DNA from: a virus
DNA: 28,117 nt
Strand: one strand, 5' to 3'
IMG/VR virus record: IMGVR_UViG_3300032242_003806
Span: 1-28,117 of that record
Positions 13,460-20,760 of the stretch are shown in pieces. Both the position numbers and the translations under genes were made by a program. A model generated the notes under the pieces. That model was not told the origin of the DNA. It saw nothing but the letters and a program-made list of their open reading frames with translations, and made no database searches. The stretch's first letter is position 1. The number at the start of each line of letters is the position of its first letter.

Positions 13460-14712
13460 TTACTTAAGTCGGCTTTAATCGTTGGATGATGCATGTAATT
13501 ACTAAGTGCAAAATCCGAAATATTTAATTTGGAAAAATCACAATCCTGAGAAATTATTTCGCGAACTTCTATCGGAGTTAGATCAGTCAAACCAGGTAGT
13601 TCAAAAGGTACCCTTGATCTTCTTGGAATTCCGTATTCGTCAAGTATTTCATGGCTCTTAGTTTCTTCAAGCTCGCCTATTCCGAAAGCATCAAGCGCAT
13701 CGAAGCTAGGTTCTGAGCTAGCAAGTACCAATCTTTCCTCAAAGGTTAAATCTCTTCCCAATTGTTCCTTTGCTTGTTCTACGTGATTTAAGTAAAGGTG
13801 AGTGTCTCCGAGATTTCCTATTAATTCATCAGGCACCATATTAACTACGTTAGCTATGATTTGTAAAAGCAGTCCATAACTTGCGATGTTAAACGGTAAA
13901 CCCAAAAATGTATCTACTGAACGTTGATTCCACATTAAAGAGATTGCTCTAGTTGGAACATTAGGAGCCCATTTTTCCATCCAAGATTTTATATGCGAAT
14001 TATCTTCTTCGTTTTCATAGACTATCATATCAATTAAATTAATCTCACAATTCGGACCACCATTTTTACCATACCATTCCCATCTTTCTTTTGTACTCAG
14101 CTCTCTTGTATAAACTTGAAAGCCGTAGTGACATGGAGGTAAGACTTGGTGAGGCAGGTCTGCTGGGTTCCAAGCTGTGACCATCAAACGTCTTGAATCT
14201 GGGTTTGTTTTAAGGTCTTTGATAAGGTTTGCAATTTGGTCTATAAATTTTCTACTTGGAATTTCGCCCATATATGATATAGATTCACCATATTCCCAAT
14301 TTCTCCATTGTTTACCGTATACTGGACCTAAATCACCCCATTTCTTAGCAAACTCATCATCTGTTTTAATTCGTTCGATGAATTCTTCTTTACTCATTTG
14401 TGCTGTATGATAATGTATTTTCTTAAATTCTTTTTGGTAATTAGAGAAACAATCTCCATCCCAAATATGACAGCCGTTATCGACTAAGAATCTAATATTC
14501 GTATCACCTTTGAGGAACCAGAGTAATTCTGTTACTATTCCCTTGAAGTACATTTTCTTCGTAGTTAGTAACGGAAAGCCGTCTCTCATTTTATGACGTA
14601 TTTGACGCCCAAATACACTAATAGTCCCGGTGCCAGTTCTATCCTTTTTTGTCACGCCGTTTTCCAAGATGTCCTTAAGCAGAGCTTGGTACTGTAAATC
14701 TAATTTGTTCAT
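13456..14712 (-). CDS. thyA: Thymidylate synthase with two insertions
   Basis: 418 residues, against about 264 for E. coli ThyA. Makes dTMP from dUMP using methylene-tetrahydrofolate. Conserved elements: DRTGTGT (24-30, phosphate-binding Arg25), LKGDTNI, catalytic Cys194 in LPPCHYGFQV, RSVD (264-267), LPFNIASYGLL (272-282), GDTHLYLNH (302-310), and the C-terminal HPTIKADLSN that replaces the usual HPxIKxPxAV. Extra length comes from about 50 residues after the Cys motif (about 204-256, including GGPNCEINLIDMIVYENEED) and about 45 acidic residues (322-366) after VEQAKEQLGR. Flanking core motifs are intact, so the enzyme is probably active. It begins a minus-strand group that may include the next three small genes upstream; its stop overlaps the hydrolase stop within TTAA. 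Confidence 0.95.
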   Translation of the reverse strand: MNKLDLQYQALLKDILENGVTKKDRTGTGTISVFGRQIRHKMRDGFPLLTTKKMYFKGIVTELLWFLKGDTNIRFLVDNGCHIWDGDCFSNYQKEFKKIHYHTAQMSKEEFIERIKTDDEFAKKWGDLGPVYGKQWRNWEYGESISYMGEIPSRKFIDQIANLIKDLKTNPDSRRLMVTAWNPADLPHQVLPPCHYGFQVYTRELSTKERWEWYGKNGGPNCEINLIDMIVYENEEDNSHIKSWMEKWAPNVPTRAISLMWNQRSVDTFLGLPFNIASYGLLLQIIANVVNMVPDELIGNLGDTHLYLNHVEQAKEQLGRDLTFEERLVLASSEPSFDALDAFGIGELEETKSHEILDEYGIPRRSRVPFELPGLTDLTPIEVREIISQDCDFSKLNISDFALSNYMHHPTIKADLSN

Positions 14713-14718
14713 AATTTT

Positions 14719-15018
14719 CTATTTTATCCTGTTTGTATAAATATTGAACTTGTCTCTAAATTTTTCCATAATCAGTTGTTCAGCTACGAGATGCCCGAAC
14801 GGAGTAAGCATAGCTTCACAGAGTTCGCATTCTAAGAAAACATTTTCTTCAAGATCGAACCAAGTCATTTTAATTGGTATACCAAGTTTTCCAATTGGAT
14901 AATGTTCAGATGGTTCAGTTCTCATCATTTCACCTATAAACTCCACTTCTAGACCATCATTAACCTGTTTCATTAAGTCAACTGCTGCGATAATAATAGG
15001 ACTGATTTCTTTACTCAT
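14719..15018 (-). CDS. Unknown 99-aa protein upstream of thyA
   Basis: 99 residues, mixed alpha/beta composition, acidic, starting MSKEISPIIIAAVDLMKQVN. Two Cys (ECELCEAM) are too close to the single pair to call a zinc site. It lies six bases upstream of thyA in the same direction, so co-transcription is likely and a role in nucleotide metabolism possible, but no family is recognised. Confidence 0.65.
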   Translation of the reverse strand: MSKEISPIIIAAVDLMKQVNDGLEVEFIGEMMRTEPSEHYPIGKLGIPIKMTWFDLEENVFLECELCEAMLTPFGHLVAEQLIMEKFRDKFNIYTNRIK

Positions 15019-15030
15019 AACTTTCTACTA

Positions 15031-15234
15031 TTATCGATTAAGTAAGTCTTCTATTTTTTTGTCAACGTAGGCTTCAAGCTCGCCAGCCGCTTCAAGGTAA
15101 GCTGTTCTAAGCCTGTGAAATTCCGGATCAATAATTTCTCCGAATTCAGAGTAATGTGCAAAGCAGTAATGCAAGCCCTCAGATCTTATTCGATACTGGA
15201 CCTGTTGAAATTCTTCTAGTTCGTCAGTTTTCAT
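15031..15234 (-). CDS. Small helical protein of unknown function
   Basis: 67 residues, rich in Glu, Tyr and Leu (MKTDELEEFQQVQYRIRSEG), predicted to be mostly helical. No motif identified. Its ATG overlaps the stop of the preceding gene (15231-15234), and it is 12 bases from the next, so it belongs to the tight minus-strand run from the glycosylase to thyA. Confidence 0.6.
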   Translation of the reverse strand: MKTDELEEFQQVQYRIRSEGLHYCFAHYSEFGEIIDPEFHRLRTAYLEAAGELEAYVDKKIEDLLNR

Positions 15235-15590
15235 AAACTAAAGTTTATTTCTCTAAATTCGCCTGAGCTCGCTCCGAATTCAACGATGTCACCATCCTTT
15301 AATTCTCTGGTGGAACCCTTTAACTTGCTAATTAATTGGTTCATTGCCTCCGTCTTTTTGGCATTAACGATCAGATGCCATTGATCGTGTAGATCAGTTA
15401 ATGCTTGATCCTCAAAGTTCATCGCTATTCCGTCAACTGTAACGGTGACCCATTTATCGCTATCAATTATTTGCCATGGAGTTCCCTGAGTTATTCCGTA
15501 CAAAAATAGCACCCTGGACTCCTCAAGTTCAGAGCATTGTTCAACTAGGTGATTGAACACTAAATTTCCTAAGTCAATTATATCATTCAT
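15231..15590 (-). CDS. Unknown 119-aa protein
   Basis: 119 residues, soluble, with an N-terminal helix (IIDLGNLVFNHLVEQCSELE) and a probable beta-rich centre (WQIIDSDKWVTVTVDGIAMN). The C-terminal part KDGDIVEFGASSGEFREINF could form a small beta barrel. No family recognised. It lies eleven bases downstream of the glycosylase gene and overlaps the following gene by four bases, so it is part of the same transcript. Confidence 0.65.
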   Translation of the reverse strand: MNDIIDLGNLVFNHLVEQCSELEESRVLFLYGITQGTPWQIIDSDKWVTVTVDGIAMNFEDQALTDLHDQWHLIVNAKKTEAMNQLISKLKGSTRELKDGDIVEFGASSGEFREINFSL

Positions 15591-15601
15591 AAAATCTTAT
15601 A

Positions 15602-16411
15602 CTAAAATTGTTCGCTCGGAACCCAGTGAGTCGTTCTTTTATCGGGAGTCGCTTCACGAACTACTGCATTACCAAGAGGATCGGTTCTTTGTGCATAGAC
15701 CTCAAACTCAAACACGAAATTTCCAAGGTTTCCGTTGACCCTTCGATAATTTCTAATACTGGCTCCTCCCTGTTCGTAAGAGCTTCTCATGATTAACGAA
15801 ATCCAGTAATACAGAGTCTTAAGTTGTTGTTCAGTTAGCTCATCAACTTTCCTATAAGGAGAAATCTTTGATCTGTATAAAACTTCGCACTTAATGTAAT
15901 TACCGACACCTGCACACACCTTCTGATTCATTAGGGCCTCACAAATTGTTTTTTTATGTTGACCATTTAGCTTGGATTTGAATTGATCAAAGGTCACCTG
16001 ATCATTTAATAGATCGACTCCAAGCTGGTCTAATTTCTTTTGCAATTCTGCCCTTGATCCGCTAAACTTGATCGTGCCGAATCTTCTCTGATCGACGAAG
16101 TACAAGTTTCGAACTGTCGTGCTGTCTGTGAATTCTAACCTAAAATGAGAGTGTTTTTCAGGTTCGGTCGACCATCGACCGCTCATCCCAAGGGTCACCC
16201 ACATGGTACATGAGTCACCGAGTTCGAACCACATGAATTTACCCTTAACTCCACCGCCAGTCACCCTAATAGGTGTGATAAGTAGATTCATTCCAACCGG
16301 TTGCTTTTTTTCGAATCTGCCTCCAAGCACTTCGACTGAAGTAATTGTTTTATCTTCAATTATGGAGATCACGTCTTCGTAGGTTCTACGTACTTCTGGA
16401 CTTTCTGGCAT
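15602..16411 (-). CDS. Fpg/Nei-type DNA glycosylase with zincless finger
   Basis: 269 residues, the usual Fpg length. Removes oxidised bases and cuts the abasic site by beta,delta-elimination. MPESPEV gives the Schiff-base Pro2 and catalytic Glu3 once Met is removed, which fixes the start. Lys58 (VKGKFMW) corresponds to the conserved lysine of the N-terminal domain. The H2TH region reads NQKVCAGVGNYIKCEVLYRS (162-181), with Asn171. The C-terminal finger, VYAQRTDPLGNAVVREATPD (238-257) then KRTTHWVPSEQ, keeps the conserved Arg259 but none of the four zinc cysteines. A cysteine-free finger is known from NEIL1, plant Fpg and mimivirus Nei, so activity is plausible. I cannot say whether oxidised purines or pyrimidines are preferred. 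It heads a minus-strand run ending in thyA. Confidence 0.9.
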   Translation of the reverse strand: MPESPEVRRTYEDVISIIEDKTITSVEVLGGRFEKKQPVGMNLLITPIRVTGGGVKGKFMWFELGDSCTMWVTLGMSGRWSTEPEKHSHFRLEFTDSTTVRNLYFVDQRRFGTIKFSGSRAELQKKLDQLGVDLLNDQVTFDQFKSKLNGQHKKTICEALMNQKVCAGVGNYIKCEVLYRSKISPYRKVDELTEQQLKTLYYWISLIMRSSYEQGGASIRNYRRVNGNLGNFVFEFEVYAQRTDPLGNAVVREATPDKRTTHWVPSEQF

Positions 16412-16412
16412 G

Positions 16413-16421
16413 TATAAATAA
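16413..16421 (+). promoter_or_regulatory. Late-type promoter box TATAAATAA
   Basis: TATAAATAA contains an exact match to the T4 late promoter -10 element TATAAATA, 23 bases before the ATG at 16445. Confidence 0.55.
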
Positions 16422-16431
16422 ATTTACTAAA

Positions 16432-16437
16432 ATTATA
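16432..16437 (-). promoter_or_regulatory. TATAAT box of the glycosylase gene
   Basis: GGTATAATT on the minus strand, 20 bases before the ATG at 16411, a normal spacing for a -10 element. It interleaves with the plus-strand late-type box, so opposite strands appear to carry different promoter classes in the same 33 bases. Confidence 0.45.
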
Positions 16438-16444
16438 CCAAACA

Positions 16445-16993
16445 ATGAAACAGTACGTGGCTCTTTTCGAGCATTTTGAGGAAGAATTCGATGACTTCTA
16501 TAGTAAACCTGATCCAAAATCGGATCAAACGTTTCACACCGTTGCCAATGAACTTATTGAGCTAGCGAATCAGTACACCGATCAAGAATCTCCAATTGAA
16601 ATGTACTCGGATAAGTACTCAACTCCGACCAGAGTTAGGGATTTACAGAGCGATCTAATCGCTCACATTAACGATACAATGGGTGAGAACATGGCCGAAG
16701 ACTTCATGATGGCATCGGACGATTTACTTAAATCATACGGTGTGATGGAATCCAAAAAGAAATTGGACCAAGACGGAGATGGAGACTCTGACTTCATTGA
16801 TGCTAAGATAGCTAAGTATAAAAAGGGAGGAATTGCGAAGGAGCCTGCAATTAAAAAGGCCAAGCTGTTCGCTAAGACTAATAACATTCCGGATAACGGA
16901 ATTTCAAAAACTTCGTCCAAAGCTTTAAATCTTGAAAAACCTACGGGCAAAAAGATTAACATGCGACCTCGACAAACTAAAAACCCAAGGTAA
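16445..16993 (+). CDS. Predicted capsid-internal protein with EF-hand-like Asp motif
   Basis: 182 residues. MKQYVALFEHFEEEFDD is a weaker capsid-targeting candidate (Lys-Gln-Tyr ... Phe-Glu-x-Phe-Glu-x-Glu). Residues 22-100 are acidic and helical. Residues 107-117 (LDQDGDGDSDF) form a DxDxDGxxD-type calcium-binding loop, followed by IDAKIAKYKKGGIAKEPAIK, a combination I know from phage-encoded proteins of unknown role. The C-terminal 50 residues are basic (KINMRPRQTKNPR), which would suit DNA binding. It has the best late-type promoter box of the window and precedes a DUF4494-like gene. Function unknown. Confidence 0.7.
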   Translation: MKQYVALFEHFEEEFDDFYSKPDPKSDQTFHTVANELIELANQYTDQESPIEMYSDKYSTPTRVRDLQSDLIAHINDTMGENMAEDFMMASDDLLKSYGVMESKKKLDQDGDGDSDFIDAKIAKYKKGGIAKEPAIKKAKLFAKTNNIPDNGISKTSSKALNLEKPTGKKINMRPRQTKNPR

Positions 16994-17026
16994 CCGTTTA
17001 GTATAAAAGCTATCTAAACACCAATT

Positions 17027-17224
17027 ATGTATTATTTAGCAAAATTAAGATTCGAAGCGGAAGACGACAAGGGCAAAATTAAGAAAATTCGTGAACATTA
17101 CTTGGTCGAAGCTACTTCGGTCGGGGATGCCGAGGAGAAATTATTAAAAAGGTTCGGAGAAGGAATTTCGCCGTGCCAATTGGAAGCGGTTCAGGAGTCT
17201 AAAATACTTGGACTAATCGAGTAA
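17027..17224 (+). CDS. DUF4494-like small protein
   Basis: 65 residues. The pattern MYYLAKLRFEAEDDKGKIKK, then IREHYLVEATSVGDAEEKLL, resembles DUF4494 (PF14902): an aromatic start, a strand with Lys/Arg, an E-x-YLV-x-A segment and a following helix beginning D/T-x-AE. That family is found mainly in Bacteroidota and their phages and has no established function. It is shorter than the usual members. TATAAAAG at 17002-17009 is a possible promoter. It ends immediately before a strong bidirectional terminator shared with the porin gene. Confidence 0.65.
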   Translation: MYYLAKLRFEAEDDKGKIKKIREHYLVEATSVGDAEEKLLKRFGEGISPCQLEAVQESKILGLIE

Positions 17225-17227
17225 AAC

Positions 17228-17256
17228 AAAAAAGGGAGCATTTAGCTCCCTTTTTT
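17228..17256. terminator. Bidirectional intrinsic terminator
   Basis: AAAAAAGGGAGC-ATTTA-GCTCCCTTTTTT is a perfect 12-bp stem with A and T runs on both sides, between the stops at 17224 (+) and 17280 (-). Confidence 0.9.
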
Positions 17257-17279
17257 CGTTTTGGTGTTTTAACTGTTAG

Positions 17280-18668
17280 TTAAAAATTTATGTGACTTCT
17301 AACTCCCCATACTCGAATGGATCCTCGGTTTGCATCGTATCCTGGATTAAGGATGTACTGAAAGTCAGGAGAGATCACAAAGTCCTGACCTAAGCTGTAC
17401 GAGTACTGTAGCTCAATAACGCACTCACTAGCGTACCTCATGTTAGGTTCGCCCAACATAAAACCGTATCCTCCGTGTAGTAAATAATCTCTATGTACGG
17501 TTGACACCTGATTGACCACGATCGCTGCCATGACTCTGTCATGATACCTGTGGTATGCTGTGCCATGTAGCACAAAACCAAGGCTTTCGGATTGGTCTAT
17601 TTCAGCGAAGGCAAATGACTCAGACCTTCCATCGTTCCAACTGAACCTGGCTAAAGCTCCGGCATGTGGACCTATCGGTTTCTCAATGTTTAAGGATGCA
17701 CCGTATTTTACAGTTCCAGGATTTCTAACGGATGCTATGGATAATGATCCATTGTTGACGAAACTGTCAGGTTTAGCCGTGTAGTAGGGTGATGCGATTG
17801 CATCTGAGTACTTACCTGAATTAGTTGAATTCGCAAAGACTAGAGCCCTGATTATCATAGGCTTACCGCTTTTCTGGCGGATCGGCTTTTCTACCTCAAA
17901 CTGCCAACCGTACCCGGTATTTTTATTTAAGTCGACCTCCATGTCCAACAGAGGAAATCTACCAATTTGTCTCCTGTATGACAACGGTCCATTTGAGTAA
18001 ACCGGTTCAACTCCAATCCCTGTACGTAACGATAGCTCTGGAGTTATTCTCTCAATTACAATTCCGTAAGTGTACCCCTTGGTGTTTGAAGCAAAGTCGT
18101 AAGCTCCGGAGTTCATGAGAGCCCAATTTAGAAATCTAGTCCTAGGGTCATGACTGTAGTGATTGCAGTCGAAAATATCGTTTAATGTGAATTTGCCAAT
18201 CGTTAGCTGTAGTCTATGTGTTGGAACGAATTCTCCCAATTGGTTCTGGTCAGATTCGGAATAAGAATAGCTTGTATTTTTTAGAGGTACGTAATGTCTA
18301 ATGAACGCTCTGGAAAAGTAGATTGCTGGTGCAGGATTACCGACCCTAAATATTTCGCCGTTTGGATAGGCTGCAATTCCCAAAGTCCCTCCGATCCCTG
18401 AGCCTCCAGCAATATCGGGATTGATGTAGAATTTGGTGTTTCGGCTAATCTTAAAACCCAAGTAGAATGTTGAGCTTAATGAAATCTTCATTTGATTATC
18501 AAAGAACGTGTTATGACCGACCGACCCCGGCACGGAAACGTCGGCGTACTGGCCGACTAGAGTCTCCTGTATGTGATACGAGAATCTTTCGACCGAATCT
18601 GCGGTTTTCGCCTGGATCATGGTAGACCCAAGCAAAATCAGTAAAATTAGAAATTTTAATTTTTTCAT
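17280..18668 (-). CDS. OprB-family outer-membrane carbohydrate-selective porin
   Basis: 462 residues. Residues 1-20 are a Sec signal peptide ending MIQA before Lys21. The mature protein matches the OprB carbohydrate porins (PF04966): FYINPDIAGGSGIGGTLGIA (80-99) followed by YPNGE, IGKFTLNDIFDCNHYSHDPR (157-176), FLNWALMNSGAYDF (179-192) and KGYTYGIVIE (197-206) are signature stretches. Alternating polar/hydrophobic strands continue to the end, and the last residue is Phe (HINF), the usual BAM recognition signal of beta-barrels. It should form a 16-stranded-type barrel in the host outer membrane and admit sugars. No truncation is visible. For a phage gene this is unusual: it may alter host nutrient uptake or block receptors to other phages. 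It is co-directional with the 74-aa gene immediately upstream and has its own terminator. Confidence 0.85.
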   Translation of the reverse strand: MKKLKFLILLILLGSTMIQAKTADSVERFSYHIQETLVGQYADVSVPGSVGHNTFFDNQMKISLSSTFYLGFKISRNTKFYINPDIAGGSGIGGTLGIAAYPNGEIFRVGNPAPAIYFSRAFIRHYVPLKNTSYSYSESDQNQLGEFVPTHRLQLTIGKFTLNDIFDCNHYSHDPRTRFLNWALMNSGAYDFASNTKGYTYGIVIERITPELSLRTGIGVEPVYSNGPLSYRRQIGRFPLLDMEVDLNKNTGYGWQFEVEKPIRQKSGKPMIIRALVFANSTNSGKYSDAIASPYYTAKPDSFVNNGSLSIASVRNPGTVKYGASLNIEKPIGPHAGALARFSWNDGRSESFAFAEIDQSESLGFVLHGTAYHRYHDRVMAAIVVNQVSTVHRDYLLHGGYGFMLGEPNMRYASECVIELQYSYSLGQDFVISPDFQYILNPGYDANRGSIRVWGVRSHINF

Positions 18669-18893
18669 TTATTTTGATTTTAAATTTCTTAGCTTTAAGT
18701 CCTCAATTATGTCATCATCTGACATTCCGTTAATTAATTGATCCTGGACCCTATTTAATATTGATATGCTTTCGGAGCTACCAATCACCAAATCATCCTT
18801 AATTCGATTTGCCATGAACCTGGTGGGTCCAATTTCGGTTAGCTGCTTAACTAAAAAGCCAGGCTCCGGCACGAAGTACTTATTAAAACCCAT
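18669..18893 (-). CDS. Small protein co-transcribed with the porin
   Basis: 74 residues, starting MGFNKYFVPEPGFLVKQLTE, soluble, no signal peptide or membrane segment. The C-terminal half is helical and ends in a basic tail (LKLRNLKSK). Its stop codon is directly adjacent to the porin ATG, so the two are almost surely one transcript. No family recognised. The 103 bases upstream contain only an AT-rich leader with TACAAT as a possible -10 box. Confidence 0.65.
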   Translation of the reverse strand: MGFNKYFVPEPGFLVKQLTEIGPTRFMANRIKDDLVIGSSESISILNRVQDQLINGMSDDDIIEDLKLRNLKSK

Positions 18894-18996
18894 TTATCGT
18901 GAGATTATTCAATTTCATTTCGATTATTGTACACCTAAAACACAAAAAATGGTTAGCTCTTACGAACTGACCATCATTAAATCTTCAGCGAATCAA

Positions 18997-19221
18997 TCAG
19001 CCTAGCTGATATTCCTTTTGAAGTTTTTCGGGTAACTCAAACTCGTTTTTGGAAATGAAGGCTGTGAAATTGGAGATCTCATAATTTATCATGTTCCTAG
19101 TTGTTAGGTGCCTAATTCCCAAGTAAAGCTTATTTAAGCAGGTAACGTACAATTTTTCAATACGGTACTCTTCATTTTTCTTTACTAGGATGAGTCCTAT
19201 TAGGGGTAAGCCGTCTTTCAT
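18997..19221 (-). CDS. Small protein of unknown function
   Basis: 74 residues (MKDGLPLIGLILVKKNEEYR at the start), with a short hydrophobic N-terminal strand and a charged remainder; probably soluble alpha/beta. Its ATG overlaps the stop of the upstream membrane-protein gene by one base (TAATG). No motif recognised. Confidence 0.6.
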   Translation of the reverse strand: MKDGLPLIGLILVKKNEEYRIEKLYVTCLNKLYLGIRHLTTRNMINYEISNFTAFISKNEFELPEKLQKEYQLG

Positions 19222-19442
19222 TATTGTAGTTTTTTATAGCGCCAGCGAAAGAAAATAGAGAGCCCAAAGAACAATCCCGCTAAGCAGTACAAAACGAAAT
19301 TCGCTCGCAACAAACTGCCAGTTAGCGTCATCAACCAATACTGGATTATGTCGAATCCGAACGGGTTGAAGAAAAGTGCGACCATCATGCTCCATGTCGC
19401 CAAATTGCCAATTAGGGTTTTTCTCCAAGTTTTTACTGTCAC
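19221..19442 (-). CDS. Two-helix membrane protein, GTG start
   Basis: 73 residues from GTG 19442. Two hydrophobic segments, about 12-28 (NLATWSMMVALFFNPFG) and 47-65 (NFVLYCLAGLFFGLSIFFR), with basic ends (KTWRKT, RWRYKK) that favour a cytoplasmic N- and C-terminus. No in-frame ATG exists upstream before a stop, hence the GTG. A different frame (19234-19500, with ATG at 19485 or 19449) is also open over the same bases and has its own upstream ATAAATAAC box, but its translation is less protein-like. The frame chosen ends TAATG with the next gene. A frameshifted fusion of the two frames cannot be excluded. Confidence 0.6.
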   Translation of the reverse strand: MTVKTWRKTLIGNLATWSMMVALFFNPFGFDIIQYWLMTLTGSLLRANFVLYCLAGLFFGLSIFFRWRYKKLQ

Positions 19443-19508
19443 CTTCCATGCTATTTAGTTTTTTCACGGTCGTTTTTGCGCCCATGGAAATTTTTACCAA
19501 ATTTCAAA

Positions 19509-19517
19509 GTTATTTAT
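19509..19517 (-). promoter_or_regulatory. ATAAATA box within end of zinc-binding gene
   Basis: ATAAATAAC on the minus strand, overlapping the stop of the 19517-19777 gene and upstream of the membrane-protein gene (67 bases before the GTG at 19442, 24 bases before an ATG at 19485). Confidence 0.35.
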
Positions 19518-19777
19518 TACCATTTAGGTTGCTCTCCAATTCGGTCCATTGCACAATGAAAAGCCACTAATCGAGTCTTTGCTTCTAGGAAACAGCCACA
19601 CAGTCCGCATTGAGTTAAAGTAGGTTTAAAATGTTCGCAGGCCTTGCATATTTCCATTCTACGAAGCTGCTCTTCATCGCTAACAAAGACCTTATTCATT
19701 ATTCGACTTAGCATTGTAGTTTTTGGAGCCGGATTTTTGGAACCGCACCCGCAGTCCTGAGTGGTTTGATCTGACAT
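19517..19777 (-). CDS. Small Cys-rich zinc-binding protein
   Basis: 86 residues. CKACEHFKPTLTQCGLCGCF (44-63) places Cys44/Cys47 and Cys57/Cys60 as a likely zinc ribbon, with Cys62 and Cys75 (FHCAMDRIGEQPKW) probably contributing. An extra CGCG lies at 9-12. The layout C-x2-C, CxxCGC, KTRL, C, ending in PKW recurs in small proteins of many large phages; its role is unknown, and single-zinc adaptor or nucleic-acid-binding roles are possible. It sits just downstream of the UV-damage endonuclease gene (5-base gap), in the same transcript. Confidence 0.75.
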   Translation of the reverse strand: MSDQTTQDCGCGSKNPAPKTTMLSRIMNKVFVSDEEQLRRMEICKACEHFKPTLTQCGLCGCFLEAKTRLVAFHCAMDRIGEQPKW

Positions 19778-19782
19778 TTAAT

Positions 19783-20748
19783 TTACTTATTTTCGAATAC
19801 TCTTTTATCATTAAAGTCCAAGTAGTTTTCAAGAAGACTTTGATGATCCTGACGGTATTTAAGTACGGCAAGGTCCTTGGCCTTGGCCTCAACCTCAACG
19901 TCTATCGTAAGTCCATAATTATTTATTTTTTCGTAAACGTAATCGGCATGGGATCGAGCAATGACGCTTGGGTCCTCGAAAGTTTTCTTGCAACTTGAGT
20001 AATGAGTTAGCTGTACATGCTTTCTCCAAGTTGAGGATGCCAGAATTAAAGCAGTTTCCTCGGTAAGACCACCCGTATTGAATCGGTGGTGGTGGAAGTC
20101 AAATGTAATTGGAGTACCGATCATAAGATAGATCATTGAATACAGATCGGAGACCGAGTATTGAGAGGCCTTATCATCATTCTCAACGACCAGCCTAGAT
20201 TTTGTGGTTGGATCAAGCAGCTGAAAGGATTCACAGAACCGATTAGCTGAAGCTTCCTTATCACCATAAGTTCCGCCTATGTGAATGTTAATTGGAAAAC
20301 TTGGGTTGCTGGGAAGTCCCATCAGGTCCATTATTTCTGAGTGTTGATTGAGGTCCTTGATTGTCTTTTGAACGACGGATTCCCGTGGAGAACACAAAAC
20401 GTCGAACTGGCCTGGATGCATGGAGACTCTCATCTCATTGGCTAATACGAATTCTCCGATCGCTCGCAGGTCAGGTAAAATTTCCGAAAAGTTTGGCAAT
20501 TTGCTAATTTCGTACTCGGACATCCATGGAAAAATATCGCTTGACATACGATACACCATAATATCATTGTTTAAATTCCAAACTAGGATTTTTAACACGT
20601 CCTTGATGTTTTGATGAGCGAGCTCGCCACAATAGGCTAACCCCTTTTCCTGAAAGGTCTTACGAATCATGCCTCTATTCGCGGTGATGCGCTGCTTTGC
20701 TAGGGATAGGTTAATGCAACAGTACCCAAGTCTCATTGATTGATTCAT
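19783..20748 (-). CDS. uvsE: UV damage endonuclease (UVDE/UvsE)
   Basis: 321 residues, TIM-barrel metalloenzyme that nicks DNA 5' of UV photoproducts. Signature stretches in order: MRLGYCCIN near the start, YRMSSDIFPW (about 66-75), RVSMHPGQFDVL (about 107-118), INIHIGGTYGDKEA (about 153-166), VVENDDKASQYS (about 187-198), TFDFHHHRFN (about 218-227) and DVEVEAKAKDLAVLKY near the C-terminus, which together supply the His/Glu/Asp metal ligands. Length is normal. Start: ATG 20748 gives MNQS before the conserved MRLGY; ATG 20736 is equally likely, especially because a TATAAT box lies only six bases before 20748. It gives light-independent repair of phage DNA, apt for a surface-water environment. 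Neighbours include ligase and exonucleases on the same strand. Confidence 0.95.
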   Translation of the reverse strand: MNQSMRLGYCCINLSLAKQRITANRGMIRKTFQEKGLAYCGELAHQNIKDVLKILVWNLNNDIMVYRMSSDIFPWMSEYEISKLPNFSEILPDLRAIGEFVLANEMRVSMHPGQFDVLCSPRESVVQKTIKDLNQHSEIMDLMGLPSNPSFPINIHIGGTYGDKEASANRFCESFQLLDPTTKSRLVVENDDKASQYSVSDLYSMIYLMIGTPITFDFHHHRFNTGGLTEETALILASSTWRKHVQLTHYSSCKKTFEDPSVIARSHADYVYEKINNYGLTIDVEVEAKAKDLAVLKYRQDHQSLLENYLDFNDKRVFENK

Positions 20749-20754
20749 GAAGCT

Positions 20755-20760
20755 ATTATA
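20755..20760 (-). promoter_or_regulatory. TATAAT box before uvsE
   Basis: TAGTATAATAG on the minus strand, six bases before ATG 20748 and eighteen before ATG 20736. The same TAGTATAATA occurs before the ligase gene and before the 24605 gene. A partial -35 (TTAACG) lies 17 bases upstream. Confidence 0.5.

Noticed and set aside
14736-14743. TATAAATA on the plus strand
   Set aside because: Exact late-promoter match but it lies inside a minus-strand coding region with no plus-strand gene downstream.
19914-19930. ATAAATAA on the minus strand within uvsE
   Set aside because: Inside coding sequence (EKINNYG) with no start nearby; taken as chance.
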